From: Physella acuta
Taxonomy: Eukaryota; Mollusca; Gastropoda; Physidae
Assembly (NCBI RefSeq): GCF_028476545.1
Contig: NW_026731570.1
Coordinates: 92,501 to 156,500 of the forward strand
Reading direction: 5' to 3'
DNA: 64,000 nucleotides
Positions 1 through 10,439 of this stretch are shown one piece after another; position 1 is the first letter of the stretch, and the number at the start of each line of letters is the position of its first letter. Under the pieces are notes generated by a model, which was not told the origin of the DNA, ran no database searches, and saw only the letters and a program-made list of their open reading frames with translations. The translations under genes were made by a program, and so were the position numbers.

Positions 1-44
1 TGTAGGTAATGGACACATGCTTTAAAAGCCATTACAGTATGTCT

Positions 45-290
45 CAAGGAAAATCGATACTTTTGTTTGTTGATTGACTGACGTCATCGGTTTTTTTAAA
101 CCACGCGTTGTGACATCTTTAGTATCGATACATCACCGCCACGTGACGTTTTGTTCCGATACCACGTGCTGCAGGTATTAGACATACACAGATTTGATAG
201 TATCGATGCGGTATTATAAAAGGAATCGATATTATATAATTGTAAGTGTAGTCTATGCGACTAGTCAGGTATCGATACAGTATAAGGAGT
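45..290. promoter_or_regulatory. Candidate regulatory island (CRE, E-boxes, ATCGAT cluster)
   Basis: Within about 250 bp there is one palindromic CRE (TGACGTCA, 79-86), two E-boxes (CACGTG, 140-145 and 163-168) and five ATCGAT cores, several as TATCGATA-like palindromes (near 51, 121, 199, 224 and 270). The sites are seen directly. CREB/ATF, bHLH and DREF/BEAF-type factors are known to bind such motifs in animals. That this is an enhancer or promoter is inference; no transcription start can be placed. Confidence 0.3.
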
Positions 291-299
291 AGCGGATCT

Positions 300-658
300 A
301 GGAAGAGAGGCGAGGTTCACGCATGCTGAGTAAAACTTTATCATGGGTTTGGGGGGGGGGGGGGGGGTCACAAGCTGTAGACAGCAATTTAGCCAGAGAA
401 GCACCTATTGAGGATTTGTAGTTACTTCCCCTGAACAAACTAAAAAAAATAATGTATTCGTTTACCTTTTTACAAGCTTTTTTTTTTTTAGTTTGCAACG
501 TCTGTTTGTTTGTTTGTAGTTTGTTTGTGGGTTGTGGCAAATCTTGTAGCTCAATTTTGACCCACTTCTAATGCAGCGATTTCGTTTAAAATTTCCAAAT
601 ACGTTCCACTTCGATGACAATACAAGTCTATCTATTTTTAATTTAACTTTAATTTAAC
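300..658. other. Non-coding stretch without recognised feature
   Basis: Contains a G homopolymer near 351-367 and T- and GTTT-rich sequence around 478-535. I see no gene here; the open frame on the minus strand is low-complexity (runs of P, K, Q). Confidence 0.6.
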
Positions 659-659
659 G

Positions 660-975
660 GTTGGTGAGTTGGTGTTTGGTGAGTTGGTGTTTTGGTCAGT
701 TGGTCTTTGGTCAGTTGGTCTTTGGTCAGTTGGTCTTTGGTCAGTTGGTCTTTGGTCAGTTGGTCTTTGGTCAGTTGGTCTTTGGTCAGTTGGTCTTTGG
801 TCAGTTGGTCTTTGGTCAGTTGGTGTTTGTTCAGTTGGTCTTTGGTCAGTTGGTCTTTGGTCAGTTGGTCTTTTGTCAGTTGGTCTTTGGTCAGTTGGTC
901 TTTGGTCAGTTGGTGTTTGTTCAGTTGGTATTTGGTCTTTTGTAAGTAGGTCTTTGGTCATTTGGTGTTTGATTA
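660..975. repeat. 15-bp minisatellite (about 20 copies)
   Basis: Head-to-tail copies of a GGTCTTTGGTCAGTT unit with few variants. Because 15 is divisible by 3, several frames on both strands stay open and encode pentapeptide repeats such as TDQRP. These are artefacts of the period, not genes. Confidence 0.9.
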
Positions 976-1031
976 GTTTCCGTTGAACATTATTTACTTT
1001 CATCGTCAATAATTTAAGATTAACAAAAATG

Positions 1032-1032
<1 letters not shown>

Positions 1033-1112
<80 letters not shown>
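1033..1112. repeat. (TA)n microsatellite
   Basis: About 80 bp of nearly uninterrupted TA dinucleotides, ending in TACATATCTGTATATATG. Confidence 0.95.
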
Positions 1113-1115
<3 letters not shown>

Positions 1116-1261
1116 CTGTATATATGCGGGCCAAGGGCAACCACCATGACATATTCACTTACAGCAGGTAACTCATGTTGCATCCCTTTCTCGATTTATT
1201 TTGGTTTGTTTCCCCTTTCTCGGCTAACAATGGAGACACCAATAATCTGAAAACTTTGGGA

Positions 1262-1420
1262 TCCGGATAAAAGGCCGACATGGACAAAAGGCCGACAAGA
1301 CAAAAGGCCGACATGTACAAAAGGCCGACAGCTAAAAGGTCGACATCCAAAGGTCCGACAAGATAAAAGGCCGACAAGACGAAACGAAGAGAGATGAAAA
1401 GCCGACATCCAAAAGGTCGA
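1262..1420. repeat. AAAAGGCCGAC-type tandem repeat
   Basis: Irregular copies of a 14-16-bp unit (ACAAAAGGCCGACATG). It abuts a truncated SINE, and the unit reappears at about 1541-1570 beyond the SINE tail, so the SINE probably inserted in the array. The pattern resembles the ACAAAAGAGCGC array at 60525-60622 upstream of a MULE-like ORF, so it could be part of a Mutator-like terminus. Confidence 0.6.
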
Positions 1421-1541
1421 GTCGAGTCGGCTAAACTCATGGTTGATAAATTCGGAAAAGTCTCGAGTTCAAATCCTCTGGCAGATAGGCTCGATCCCTT
1501 CCAACACTAAAAATTAAGAACGAAGAAGAAGAAGAAGAGGC
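1416..1541 (+). mobile_element. tRNA-derived SINE (family 1), internally deleted
   Basis: The 5' part matches the tRNA-like head seen at 24394 (A-box GTCGAGTCGGCTAAACTCAT, B-box GAGTTCAAATCC) and the 3' end is a GAA-rich tail. About 190 bp of the body present in the full copy is missing, with the head joined almost directly to the tail segment (TTCCAACACTAA). Confidence 0.7.
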
Positions 1542-1693
1542 CGACAAGACATAAGGCTAATAGGCCGACCCCCGAAAATTTTCGTAGTCACTGTTGATCT
1601 ACCTGTGAGTCATTCTTATCGGTTTCCGTTACGCTTCCTTTAGATTTTGTTGTGGGTATGATTGTGATATTTCTCACACTCTCTCTTAATATA

Positions 1694-1703
1694 ATTACAC
1701 ACA

Positions 1704-1800
<97 letters not shown>
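1694..1800. repeat. (AC)n-(AT)n compound microsatellite
   Basis: Uninterrupted CA dinucleotides run into TA dinucleotides near 1761. Flanking bases show no gene. Confidence 0.95.
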
Positions 1801-1801
<1 letters not shown>

Positions 1802-1809
1802 TAAATATA

Positions 1810-2955
1810 TATAAATGTATAGGCCCTGTATAAACATATACATATACTCATGCAAATATGCATACGCATACGCGAACGCTTACGCTGCGATTTCCAATAC
1901 GATACGAACAAAAAATATCTGTCAAATGCATGACGTCATGTATGGATTAGTCATGATCAGACCCTATCTATTAATTGCTTTTAAAAATTTGGATCGCGCA
2001 GTTCAACCGTGAAGGGACGACCTAGATATTTATGTTAAAAATAGCTTAGAAGAATGTATGGGAAATTCTTTAATTATTTTTATAGGCTATATATATACAG
2101 TAATTCATAACCAAATTAGGATATACTGTACATATATGTATAAAGTGGCGTCAACATAAACCAGTGGGAACTGGGTTGAACAAGATATAGTTCTATTTTT
2201 AACTAACCAATGGTACTGCTGAAAATATTGTTATAAAGATTTGCGTAGTGTTCCGATAACAGGAGTAGACCAGAGGTACTTTATTACACAAACATACGAC
2301 GTAAGTGGCTTTAGACTTTTTAGAATATGCTTTATGTTGTTTTGATTTCAAACACTTATTACGTTGAGATTTTAATTGTACTTGCCTGGTGTAATTGTGT
2401 GCTTAAGTTTTGCTATGTTTTCATCTTTGATATGCCATCAGTTTTCTATAATGGATTGTGATACCAAAATAAGTCGTCGTAAAGGGGTTTCCTAGATGAG
2501 TTGATTCTCAGGAATGTGGTGTCGTCTTGTGTGGAAGTCTTTGGTAAAGGGTTTCTTACAAATGACATGACTCGTTTCAAGCCAAATTTAATCCGTACGT
2601 TGATGTCTACATACGTTGTTAAAAACAGGGAGACAACTCCTCCCATAAAACTATGTCACAAAATTTAATTTCTACCCCACTTCATATAAAACTGCGTTTC
2701 AACATTTTTTTGTTCCTACATTTCTTTCCCCACCTCTGGTCCAAATAGTCCAATGCTTTTATTACAAGTTTGAATTTTACTTTAATTTCTCTGTCTTTCG
2801 TTTTTTTTGTTTGAGTCAGGGGTCGAAACTTGTGAGTTAAATTTCACCCCCTTTTAACGAACCGATTTCTTTTAAACTTGACAAGTAGGTCAAGACCCAA
2901 TAACAGTGTAATTTGACATAAACTTTGACATACTTAGATATATTTTGATGTATAT
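1810..2955. other. Non-coding stretch without recognised feature
   Basis: AT-rich sequence with no convincing exon. A 66-codon open frame on the minus strand (2446-2646) is short, unsupported by any motif I recognise, and left uncalled. Confidence 0.5.
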
Positions 2956-2961
2956 ATATAT

Positions 2962-3600
2962 ACTAGCCGTCCCGGCCAGGCCCTGCTCTGGCTTCTGTGA
3001 AAAACCTTTCCGTTAAAGACCATTACCTGTGTGTTTAGTAATCATCATAAACCCGGCATTGCCCACCCAAACCACAACCAACCAAAACAACAAAACGCAA
3101 ACATAACGCTAACCCAATTAGAAATACAAACGAAAACAAAAACCTAACAACAAACCCAACCACAAACACCAATACAAACACAAAGAAAAAACAAACGAAA
3201 ACAAAAACCTAACAACAAACCCAACCACAAACACCAATACCAAAAAAAAACAACGAAAAAGCAAACGAAAACAAACCAAATCCAAACGCAAAACCAACCA
3301 AAAACACAAATACAAACCCAAACAAAAAAAAACACAAACAAAAACGAAAAAAGAAAGAACAAAAACGAACCAAATCAAAACGCAACCACTAACGCAAACC
3401 CACCTAAACACAAAGAAAACACTAACGCGAACATAAACGCCCGGGGCAGAATCGCCTGTTTTAGCTTAATAAACGACTATAGTACCCCAACTTATTCATA
3501 GTTTTTGCACTCACTTAAACGAACGCGCCTGTTTCAATTTAATGAACAATTATAATACTCCAAGCTTATCCGTAAAATACCTAAAACATTTGCACTTGAT
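2962..3600 (-). mobile_element. Possible Helitron-like 3' terminus and A/C-rich tandem region
   Basis: Read on the minus strand, a segment ends GCCGGGACGGCTAG immediately before T and a (TA)n run, compatible with the CTRR-3' end and T target of Helitrons, with a weak 4-bp stem upstream. It is followed on the + strand by an A/C-rich degenerate repeat (about 3060-3425, AAACAAAAACCTAACAAC-like) and by two copies of a ~75-bp repeat (about 3450-3590, CGCCTGTTT..AA.TTAAT.AAC). No coding capacity is seen. Confidence 0.3.
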
Positions 3601-3924
3601 CAATCCCCGCTAATTATGTAATTATTTTTTTCCCAACACCAAAACAAAGTAATTAAAAAGTAAATGCTTTTCAACTAATGCAATGATTTCATAAAGGGAA
3701 GTAATTAGAATTTTTGTAAAAGATGATATTTTTTTAAAACTTGTGTTTAATGAACATGCCGACAATTATTACTATAATTTGAAAAATGAAAATGATTTCC
3801 CAACACTTTTAATAGTAATTTTTTAACTCATAAATTTAGACAAACGCGCACGATAATTGATCTAACACTTAAATCCGTAGAAATGCCAACGACAAACATA
3901 TGCGTTACAGAATTGAGCTTTATA

Positions 3925-3928
3925 TATT

Positions 3929-3969
<41 letters not shown>

Positions 3970-3975
3970 AATGTA
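3925..3975. repeat. (TA)n microsatellite
   Basis: Short TA tract inside AT-rich sequence. The surrounding 3620-4450 shows nothing else recognisable. Confidence 0.9.
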
Positions 3976-4557
3976 TAAAGTACTCATCTTATCGCGTGAT
4001 TACACACTCTAGCTGCTTTCATTCGTTGCTCAAGTGTTTTGAACCACGCGTGGCAACTCTAATAAAACTTTTTTAAAGTATTTAAAAATTAAACTTTCTC
4101 GTATTTTCTTATATAACAGTCTGGATTTGAATTGCACTTCTAGTAGAATCTGGCTATAGAAATCTAGAAGCTTGTGACACAACCGTTCATGTAACCTTAT
4201 CATCGATTTTCAGAAAATGGATGGGGATAGTGGTCATTTTCAAAATAAATAATAGTGCTAGTTTTAACAATTTTATTTCACATTTTCTAATTTTCAGTTC
4301 ACGTTTTTATTTTACATGTGACTAGATCTTCTTGAACAGCTTTAAACTATGAATACGTAGGTTATTGAAATTTATAGAAGTGTCTTAAAATTTAATGAAG
4401 TGTAATTGAGTAATTTTTTAAACTTTATAAAACTCTCTTTTTTTTGTTATATATTGTTCAGTGCATGATGTTCTCAAGAAGGTTTATCTCGGTTTAATAT
4501 TTCTTTTTTGCAGTTTCCAACTGTTGTCGGTTTTCTTGATGCACAGTTTGTATATAG

Positions 4558-4821
4558 CACTGTGCCGTGGTAACGATGTATGTGATGACGGGCCTTGCGG
4601 GCCTGGAACATTCTTGAACGCCACCCGCATGTGTGAGCCGTGCCCGAGGGGTCAGTACCTGGAGTTACAGAACCACTCATGCCTGAAGTGCCGTAGGTGT
4701 AGGGCGCCAATGGAAGGGGGTGTGGAGAAGGTCTTAAGGGAGTGTAACGCAACCCACGACACAGACATTGGCTGTAGAGATGGGTTTTCTTTTCTACACG
4801 AAATGTGCAAGCCAGTAGCAG
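4558..4821 (+). CDS. Gene A: TNF-receptor-type cysteine-rich exon
   Basis: The reading frame encodes 11 cysteines in about 87 residues, spaced as in TNFR cysteine-rich repeats: CGPGTFLNATRMCEPCPRG, then YLELQNHSCLKCRRC, then a second half LRECNATHDTDIGCRDGF and EMCKP. The C.....DT..C.C..GF....C pattern is diagnostic of TNFR-type ectodomains (established family knowledge). NAT and NHS are possible N-glycosylation sites. The donor at 4822 (GCAG|GTTGGT) leaves phase 1. The acceptor is uncertain: AG at 4557 would make a symmetric phase 1-1 exon, while 4513 and 4546 are alternatives with better pyrimidine tracts. The frame is open further upstream, but that part reads as translated T-rich intron. 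The signal-peptide exon was not found. Role inferred: extracellular ligand binding in TNF-like signalling. Confidence 0.72.
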
Positions 4822-4886
4822 GTTGGTTTATCCGTAAAATTTGATTTATTGAACACGTTATTTTAAGTTTAACATAATTATATCTT

Positions 4887-5175
4887 TTTCTTCTTCTGCG
4901 TTGTTAGTTTTAGTGTTGGAAGTGATCCCCTACAACACAATTAAGGATACGTGTCAAGTGGTTATGCGCCATTGAGGTCATTGACTCCAATTTCTGCCTG
5001 CTTTATTTTTGGATTTGCTTCGATAGCCTTTGTCCAACCAAGAACAAACTATAAGGCAGCAGTTGTTTAATTTTGGAGTTGTCTCTCCTAGAAGAGTGGC
5101 TGTCCCCGAGGGTTAAAACTCGAGACTCTTCGGCTTACCCACCATGAGCTTTACCTACTCGACCACGCCGACCCC
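4887..5175 (-). mobile_element. tRNA-derived SINE (family 1), near full length
   Basis: On the minus strand the tRNA-like head (GGGGTCGGCGTGGTCGAGTA, A-box and B-box present) lies at the right. The body shared with the 24394 copy (GGCGCATAACCACTTGACAC) and an AGAAGAAG tail lie at the left. It sits in an intron of gene A. Confidence 0.85.
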
Positions 5176-5372
5176 CTTTTTTTTATATCAAAAGTTGTAA
5201 CAAACCACGAGCGTTTAATTTAGAAATTTAAAACCGTTTCTATGCATTAATTTTTTTAACACTTTTCTTAATAGTTATATAAATATAGCTGCTCTGTTAT
5301 ATTTAAAGAAAAGCTTTTCAGTATCTTCCTTGTATACCGAAAATAAAAAGCTTGTTTTTTTTTATAACACAG

Positions 5373-5402
5373 ATAATCAAAATGCACAAGGGAACAAACC
5401 AT
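5373..5402 (+). CDS. Gene A: candidate 30-nt linker exon
   Basis: A strong T-rich acceptor (TTTTTTTATAACACAG, ending 5372) and a strong donor (CAT|GTAAGT at 5403) bracket exactly 30 nt. It is in phase 1-1, matching the phase-1 donor at 4821 and the phase-1 acceptor at 7120, and would encode DNQNAQGNKP as part of a stalk. The support is splice-site quality and phase only, so it could be spurious. Confidence 0.4.
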
Positions 5403-5539
5403 GTAAGTTATTGTTAAAAGTTATGTTAGAGTAGCTCCCCCTTTATATTTCAAAGACGCGCAGATCGATATTAACAAGTCAACAGGACTTGAGTCATCTC
5501 TTGACACAGGTGTAAAGAACCATTCTAGTGCCTGGGTTG

Positions 5540-5717
5540 CAGAGTTTCTTCTAGGCATCTCTTCTACCGCCCCCAAACGAAATGAAATTTATATAATTTA
5601 TATAGAAAATATATACTTTTAACAGTGTCCGCCCCTCCCGAAGAAAGTCTACCGCAGCCCCCGAAAATTTCAAGGCCCCCCCCCCCCCTCGGAGAAAATA
5701 GTCTGGAAGAAACACTG
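5540..5717. mobile_element. hAT-like MITE (178-bp family), copy 1
   Basis: Inverted ends CAGAGTTTCTTC...GGAAGAAACACTG flank C/A-rich non-coding DNA containing TATATACTTTTAACAGTGTC. Flanking octamers CTGGGTTG and CTGTGGTG agree at six of eight positions, like an aged 8-bp target duplication. It is exactly the same length as the copy at 51502, which has a perfect 8-bp duplication. Confidence 0.75.
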
Positions 5718-6040
5718 CTGTGGTGAATTACTAATTTTGCGTTTATCTGTTTATGTATAGATATTGATTTTGGCGAAAGCGCCCCCTACCCCAACTCAAA
5801 GAGGGCCGGAGGTTGTTTTTCACGGTCCCATTTTTATTTAGTGTCTTGTCACAAAGGTAATGAAGAAACCATAAAAATCAGCCAATCAGCTGTCTATTTT
5901 CTTAACTTGGTGAATACTTCGATAATACAGCTTAGAATGAGCTTTCATTATTTTTTCTACCCTTTGTACCGCCACTATAGAAACAGCGCCCATAAGTGCA
6001 TTGATGCAATAAAACTATTGAATATATCAATCTTTACTGA

Positions 6041-6471
6041 GGAGTCATCCATGAATGACGTCACGCTTTTTTGGACGATTTTTAACTCCCCCCCTCCCCT
6101 CCGTCACACATCGTCACAAAAAGCCAGAACCCTCCCCCCCCCCCCTAAAATGACGTCACACCTCAGCCTACAACTCCCCTCAGAATTGCAGTTGAATTTT
6201 TTTTAAACATCGATATTTTTCCAAAATCTTGTCTGAACTCTGTCAAAATAGAGTATTTTAATTAATTCCTATTACAATATATTTAAACAGTTTTTTTTTC
6301 TAAATCGCAAAATAACGTCTAAAATTCGTTTTCTAACATTGCTTTTTATAATGCAAAAGTGTGACGTCGCACAATATGAACCCCCCCACCCCCTCCCCCT
6401 CATCACACACCGTCACAAAATTACGGACCCCCCTCCCCCCCACGATTGTGATTACATTTATGGACGACCCC
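6041..6471. mobile_element. PIF/Harbinger-like MITE, copy 1
   Basis: Terminal inverted repeats GGAGTCATCCATGAATGACG and GTGATTACATTTATGGACGACCCC, with internal TGACGTCA palindromes, are flanked by the 3-bp direct repeat TGA. The same element occurs at 25624-26059 with a TTA duplication. The 3-bp TNA target and GGG start are typical of PIF/Harbinger; assignment to that superfamily is inference. No transposase is present. Confidence 0.7.
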
Positions 6472-6479
6472 TGAATTAA

Positions 6480-6945
6480 AAAAAAAAAGACGTGTTAAAC
6501 ATCAGTCAAACATCAGTTAAACATCAGTTAACTTACTTGACTTAGTCTCTTTGCTCCTTATGGAACATAGGGCCTCCACCATTTCCATTTCATCCGATCC
6601 CCGGCTATTAATTTTGCCGTCTCCCAAGACATCCCTGTTGACTTCAGTTCTTCGAGAAGACTAAGCCTCCAGGTCTGTCTTGGGCGCCATCTTGTCAGCT
6701 TCCCCTGGGGGTTCCACTCAAGCGCTTGGCGTGTAACATTTGGGTGAGCCTTTTGCAGTGTGAGTCCAAACCAGCGCCATTTCCTCCTTCGTATTTGCAT
6801 GAGCTTATGACAATGCAAATGACAAACATAGTTAAACATCAGTTAAACTTATGTTAAACGTAAGTTAAACATAGGTAAACATATTTAAATTAAGTTAAAC
6901 ATCAGTTAAACATAAGTTAAACATTAGTTAAACATCAAAGTTAAA
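6480..6945. repeat. GTTAAACATCA tandem repeat split by a LINE fragment
   Basis: Copies of a 10-12-bp unit (GTTAAACATCA / GTTAAACATAA) lie on both sides (6495-6540 and 6832-6945) of a LINE 3' fragment. The fragment probably inserted into an existing array. Confidence 0.75.
6545..6839 (-). mobile_element. LINE 3' fragment (reverse transcriptase C-terminal tail)
   Basis: The minus-strand frame 6558-6839 encodes RRRKWRWFGLTLQKAH, then ALEWNPQGK and TWRLSLLEELKSTGMSWE. This is the conserved C-terminal tail of a common invertebrate LINE ORF2 (RKWRWIGHTLRK..ALDWNPQGKR.RGRP..TWRR). Only the 3' end remains, as expected for a 5'-truncated insertion. The same family is seen at 26690 and 55340/55553. 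Confidence 0.8.
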
Positions 6946-7120
6946 GCTACAAAGCTTGGCATGCGTTGCAAGTTTGTACGTTCATGTAAGGCTAAACAAT
7001 GACATATGATAATCAAGTTATGTAATATCATTTTCCCCTTAGATGGTACATGTAAAATTTATAGAAAAATAACATCAGAAATGGTAAGTAAAAATTGTTT
7101 CATTTTATCTTTTTGACCAG

Positions 7121-7368
7121 CTTTTCTGGATCTTCTTATATTAAAAAACACAACAGCACCACAGCAGTCAACATTGTCAACACAGCCAATAATATTAGCG
7201 GTATCTACATTGTCGGCAGCCCGCGATATGGAGACAAGCAATCAAGCCATGTTAGATAAAGGCGAAAAAACGCCACTTGCCTTAATATTAACCATAGTGG
7301 GCCCTTTCTTTGGTTTAGGTTTAAGCTTACTAATACTACGAGTAGCATACTCAACCAAATTATTATGA
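7121..7368 (+). CDS. Gene A: stalk and transmembrane exon, probable C-terminus
   Basis: An acceptor (CTTTTTGACCAG, ending 7120) opens a phase-1 frame to a TGA at 7366. It encodes a stalk rich in Ser, Thr and Gln (NTTAPQQSTLSTQPIILAVS) and a charged segment (RDMETSNQAMLDKGEK). A hydrophobic helix of about 25 residues (PLALILTIVGPFFGLGLS, LLILRVAY) follows, and then only STKLL. The phase fits the exons at 4558 and 5373. If joined, the product is a single-pass receptor with essentially no cytoplasmic tail, like a decoy TNF receptor. An alternative small exon (7043-7083, AG|ATGG...ATG|GTAAGT) is open but ends in phase 0. A weak donor within the helix could lead to an unseen cytoplasmic exon, so the terminal assignment is inference. 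Confidence 0.5.
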
Positions 7369-7394
7369 TTGAAAGAACAATACACTCTGTGAAT

Positions 7395-7660
7395 AGTATG
7401 GCGCCTACGTTCGTTTTAAAGATTGCTATTCAGTATGGATACGGTAGGCTACTAAAATTTGCCAATGAATAGAATGAGAATTATCCTGGCGCGCCCCATA
7501 AAATTACGATCTGTCGCCCCAGGCTCAATCGTGAGCACCACGGCGCCTAAGTTGGTTTTAAAAAGTGCAATACACTTGGGATATGGTGGGCTACCATGAT
7601 TGATTAAATCAGAGGCGAGTAGTGTGATCGGTGGCTCACTAGAGCACCCCTCCACGCCCC
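7395..7660. repeat. Unclassified dispersed repeat with internal duplication
   Basis: Two imperfect copies of a ~150-bp segment, each containing GGCGCCTA.GTT.GTTTTAAA and a TGGTGGGCTACCATGA-type stretch. A related segment (GCGCCTACGTTAGTTTTAAG) lies at 63868. No coding capacity is recognised. Confidence 0.45.
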
Positions 7661-7669
7661 TGACTCATG

Positions 7670-8400
7670 GGTTTAGCGCCGAGGGGTGTCTGTCTCACGT
7701 TTAGGGAGGATGGCTAAGATACACTCGCGACTTTCAAACTCCACGCTTTGAGGCGTCTGGGCAGTAGTGTGGACAAACCCGCGCCCGAAAACGTCAGATA
7801 TAATAAATAAGGCGTCTGCTTTGTTTACATTTAAAAATTCAGTTTTAGAAAACATAGCGCATTGATAAAAGTGTAGCAAATCAGCATCTACCGCAGTACA
7901 TAATACCGTATTACTTACTCATAGGTATACTATGAAAAAGCAAAACGATATTTATAATTTCCCTTTTTTAAATGGTTAAATAGGGGTGCTCATAAGCTAC
8001 TTTTAATATATTTGTATTTGTACTAAACAAATTAAAAAGCAATTACTTCTCTTCATTATTATTTTTTAAAAAATACATACTAAAGATCAACATAGCGAAA
8101 ATAGGAAATATATTCAAAACAAATAATAAAAATACAAAAAAACCCCATAAAAATAAACATAACACGAGAAACCATTACACTTACAAATCTTTCACGCTTT
8201 ATAGTCTTTTGAACGGCTAAAGACTAGAGGGTAGGCAGTATTACAGCAAACACATTGAATAAACTAGCTCTAAATTTAAAAAAAAATAATAATTCAAAAC
8301 AGACTAATGCACTCACACACATGACATGTTGTAATTTGTGTAAATTGAATTTTTTTTTCAAAACTCGATCAGGCCAGAAATTACTATCCAATGTTTATAT
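7670..8400. other. Non-coding stretch without recognised feature
   Basis: AT-rich flank of gene A. AATAAA-like sequences occur near 7803 and 8127 and could serve as polyadenylation signals, but nothing here decides this. Confidence 0.45.
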
Positions 8401-8405
8401 TCTGT

Positions 8406-8407
<2 letters not shown>

Positions 8408-8463
<56 letters not shown>
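8408..8463. repeat. (TA)n microsatellite
   Basis: About 55 bp of TA dinucleotides. Confidence 0.95.
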
Positions 8464-8467
<4 letters not shown>

Positions 8468-9017
8468 GCCCAGACATTTTTTTTGCGGTGTGGCCCTTTT
8501 TTTCTAGTTCCGCCACTGGGTTACACATAGCTGAACTATACTTCAGCTGCTTCATTACTGCCTGACTCGAACAGGTAATTTTACTATTTTTTCATAACTC
8601 AGACAGATGAGGGTGATTTTGTTATCTAGGTACATTTGTAGCAGGTACATTTGTAATAACAAATGTACTTAGATTTTATACCATACATGTTTTAATGAAC
8701 TTTCGTTATGGTTATATTTTTTGCGTATATCATAATCATGTGTTTCTTTTTTAAATACACATAGTACTACAGTTAATACTTATTGTAAAACGCTGCAATA
8801 AAAGTTATTAAAATAGTGTTTATATACAAGAGAATGCTTAAGATATTATTAAATCTCTTTGCAGTGTAATATTAAATATATTTTAACCCCCTTTTTTCGC
8901 ATATTTTAATATTTTGTAATTTCATCACATTAATTTACGGCATTAAAATTTATTTTAAAGATGTACAAAAGCGATTCTTTTGTGTTTTCCGGTGTGTTTA
9001 ATATGCTTTGTGTTAAA

Positions 9018-9148
9018 TATATGTTATCATATCCCATCAATAGAGTGCTATTGTCACAATATAGTCGGTATGTTAAAAACATATGTTATCGAAATCCCAT
9101 CAATAGAGTACTATTGTCACACAAGATAGTTCGGTGTTTAAAAATATA
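9018..9148. repeat. Tandem duplication of ~66 bp
   Basis: Two adjacent copies of TATGTTATC..ATCCCATCAATAGAGT..CTATTGTCACA. The second ends just before the Helitron-like element at 9153. Confidence 0.8.
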
Positions 9149-9152
9149 AATA

Positions 9153-9555
9153 ACGAGCCGACCCGCGGCATACCATACGCCGCTATTTAGTTGTTTTATT
9201 TTCTACTTTTCAGTAATTCATAATTTGTGAATTCGACAGTACCAATGCTGCCACTGAAAATATTTGCTTTAAAACACTATCAGTAGGTCGTTAAGGACGA
9301 TACTACCCCCACCCTCCTTTCCCCCAACCCCTACAACCCCCCCCCCGTGAAAGCAGCCTCCTCTTAGTTACCTCCCCTAAGTTTAAAATAGTTTCAAACT
9401 AAATTATCTGCCCCTAATAGCCGTCACTAATCCCGGCTCTACGACTGTAAACATTTAGCGTGAACCACAGCTCACCAGACCATGTAGGGGTGGGGTGGTA
9501 GGGAGCGCATTTACAGCTTGTTTTTTAGTGTCTCCAAGAAGAGAATTATATATAT
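9153..9555 (-). mobile_element. Helitron-like short element (HINE-type), copy A
   Basis: Read on the minus strand it begins with TATATATAATTCTC and ends with a GC-rich hairpin (GCGGCGTATGGTATGCCGC) followed by GGGTCGGCTCGT. The body is shared with five other copies in the window (CACTGAAAATATTTGCTTTA, GTAGGGGTGGGGTGGTAGGG). A 3'-terminal hairpin and 5' microsatellite fit Helentron/HINE-type elements; that class is inference. No ORF. Confidence 0.6.
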
Positions 9556-9882
9556 ACGAGCCGGCCCGCGGCATAACATACGCCGCTATTTAGTTGTTTC
9601 TAATTTTCAATAATTCATAATTTGTGAATTCGACAGTACCAACGCTGACACTGAAAATATTTCTTTAAAACACTATAAGTAGCTCGTTAAGGACCATAAC
9701 CCCCCCTTCCTCCCCCCTCCCCCCCCCTTCCCCCCCACCCCCCTACGTTTAAAATCGTTGGCTCTGCTTGTAAACATTTAGAGTGAACACAGCTCACTAA
9801 AACCATGTAGGGGTGGGGAGGTAGGGAGAGCGTTTGCAGCTTGTTTTCTAACGGCTCGAAGAGGAGAATTATATATATAGAT
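9556..9882 (-). mobile_element. Helitron-like short element, copy B
   Basis: Same family as 9153-9555 and directly abutting it: its hairpin end (GCGGCATAACATACGCCGC) starts in the (TA)n of copy A, so the two are head to tail. It lacks a ~70-bp block present in copy A. Confidence 0.6.
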
Positions 9883-10158
9883 ATAGAAGATAGAATCTAC
9901 TGTGAACATTAATAACGCTCATATTGTCAATTTATTGGAAACAATACAACAGATAAGGGCATGAGATTCATCGCACAATAACCTTTGCATTTGTACCAGT
10001 CAGACGGAATGATTCATTAGAACATAAGATAGAAAATTATCGATTCTCTTATGCGGTATAGCAATTTAACTTGTAGCATATGCGCAATAATAAGCAAATC
10101 AGGCACGTTTTGTTTAAAACAATTATGCAGTCTGTAATATGTAGATTTACTAACTACC

Positions 10159-10320
10159 TTTCTTCTCTTCTTCGTTCTTAATTATTAGTGTTGAAGGGAT
10201 CGAGAGTTATCTACCAGTGGGTTTGAACTCGAGACTTTTTTGAATGTATCAACCATGAGCGTTTAGCCGACTCGACCACGCTTTTAACACAATTAAGCGT
10301 TACGTGACCACGCCGACCCC
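10159..10320 (-). mobile_element. tRNA-derived SINE (family 1), internally deleted
   Basis: Minus-strand tRNA-like head (CCGACTCGACCACG region) with B-box complement GGGTTTGAACTCGAG and a TTCTTCTTCGTTC tail complement. The middle of the SINE is missing, and a short CTTTTAACACAATTAAGCGTTACGTG insert interrupts the head. Confidence 0.7.
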
Positions 10321-10439
10321 TTACTAACTACCAATTGTGCCTATATTTAGCCGATCATTTGACGAGGTTATGAAATATTGCAATGTAAAATGTATTATGA
10401 TATAAAGTAGCCAAATGTAATATAATACGCCATACCAGG

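Noticed and set aside
2446-2646. 66-codon minus-strand frame as a gene.
   Set aside because: No recognisable domain, no splice context and no supporting features.
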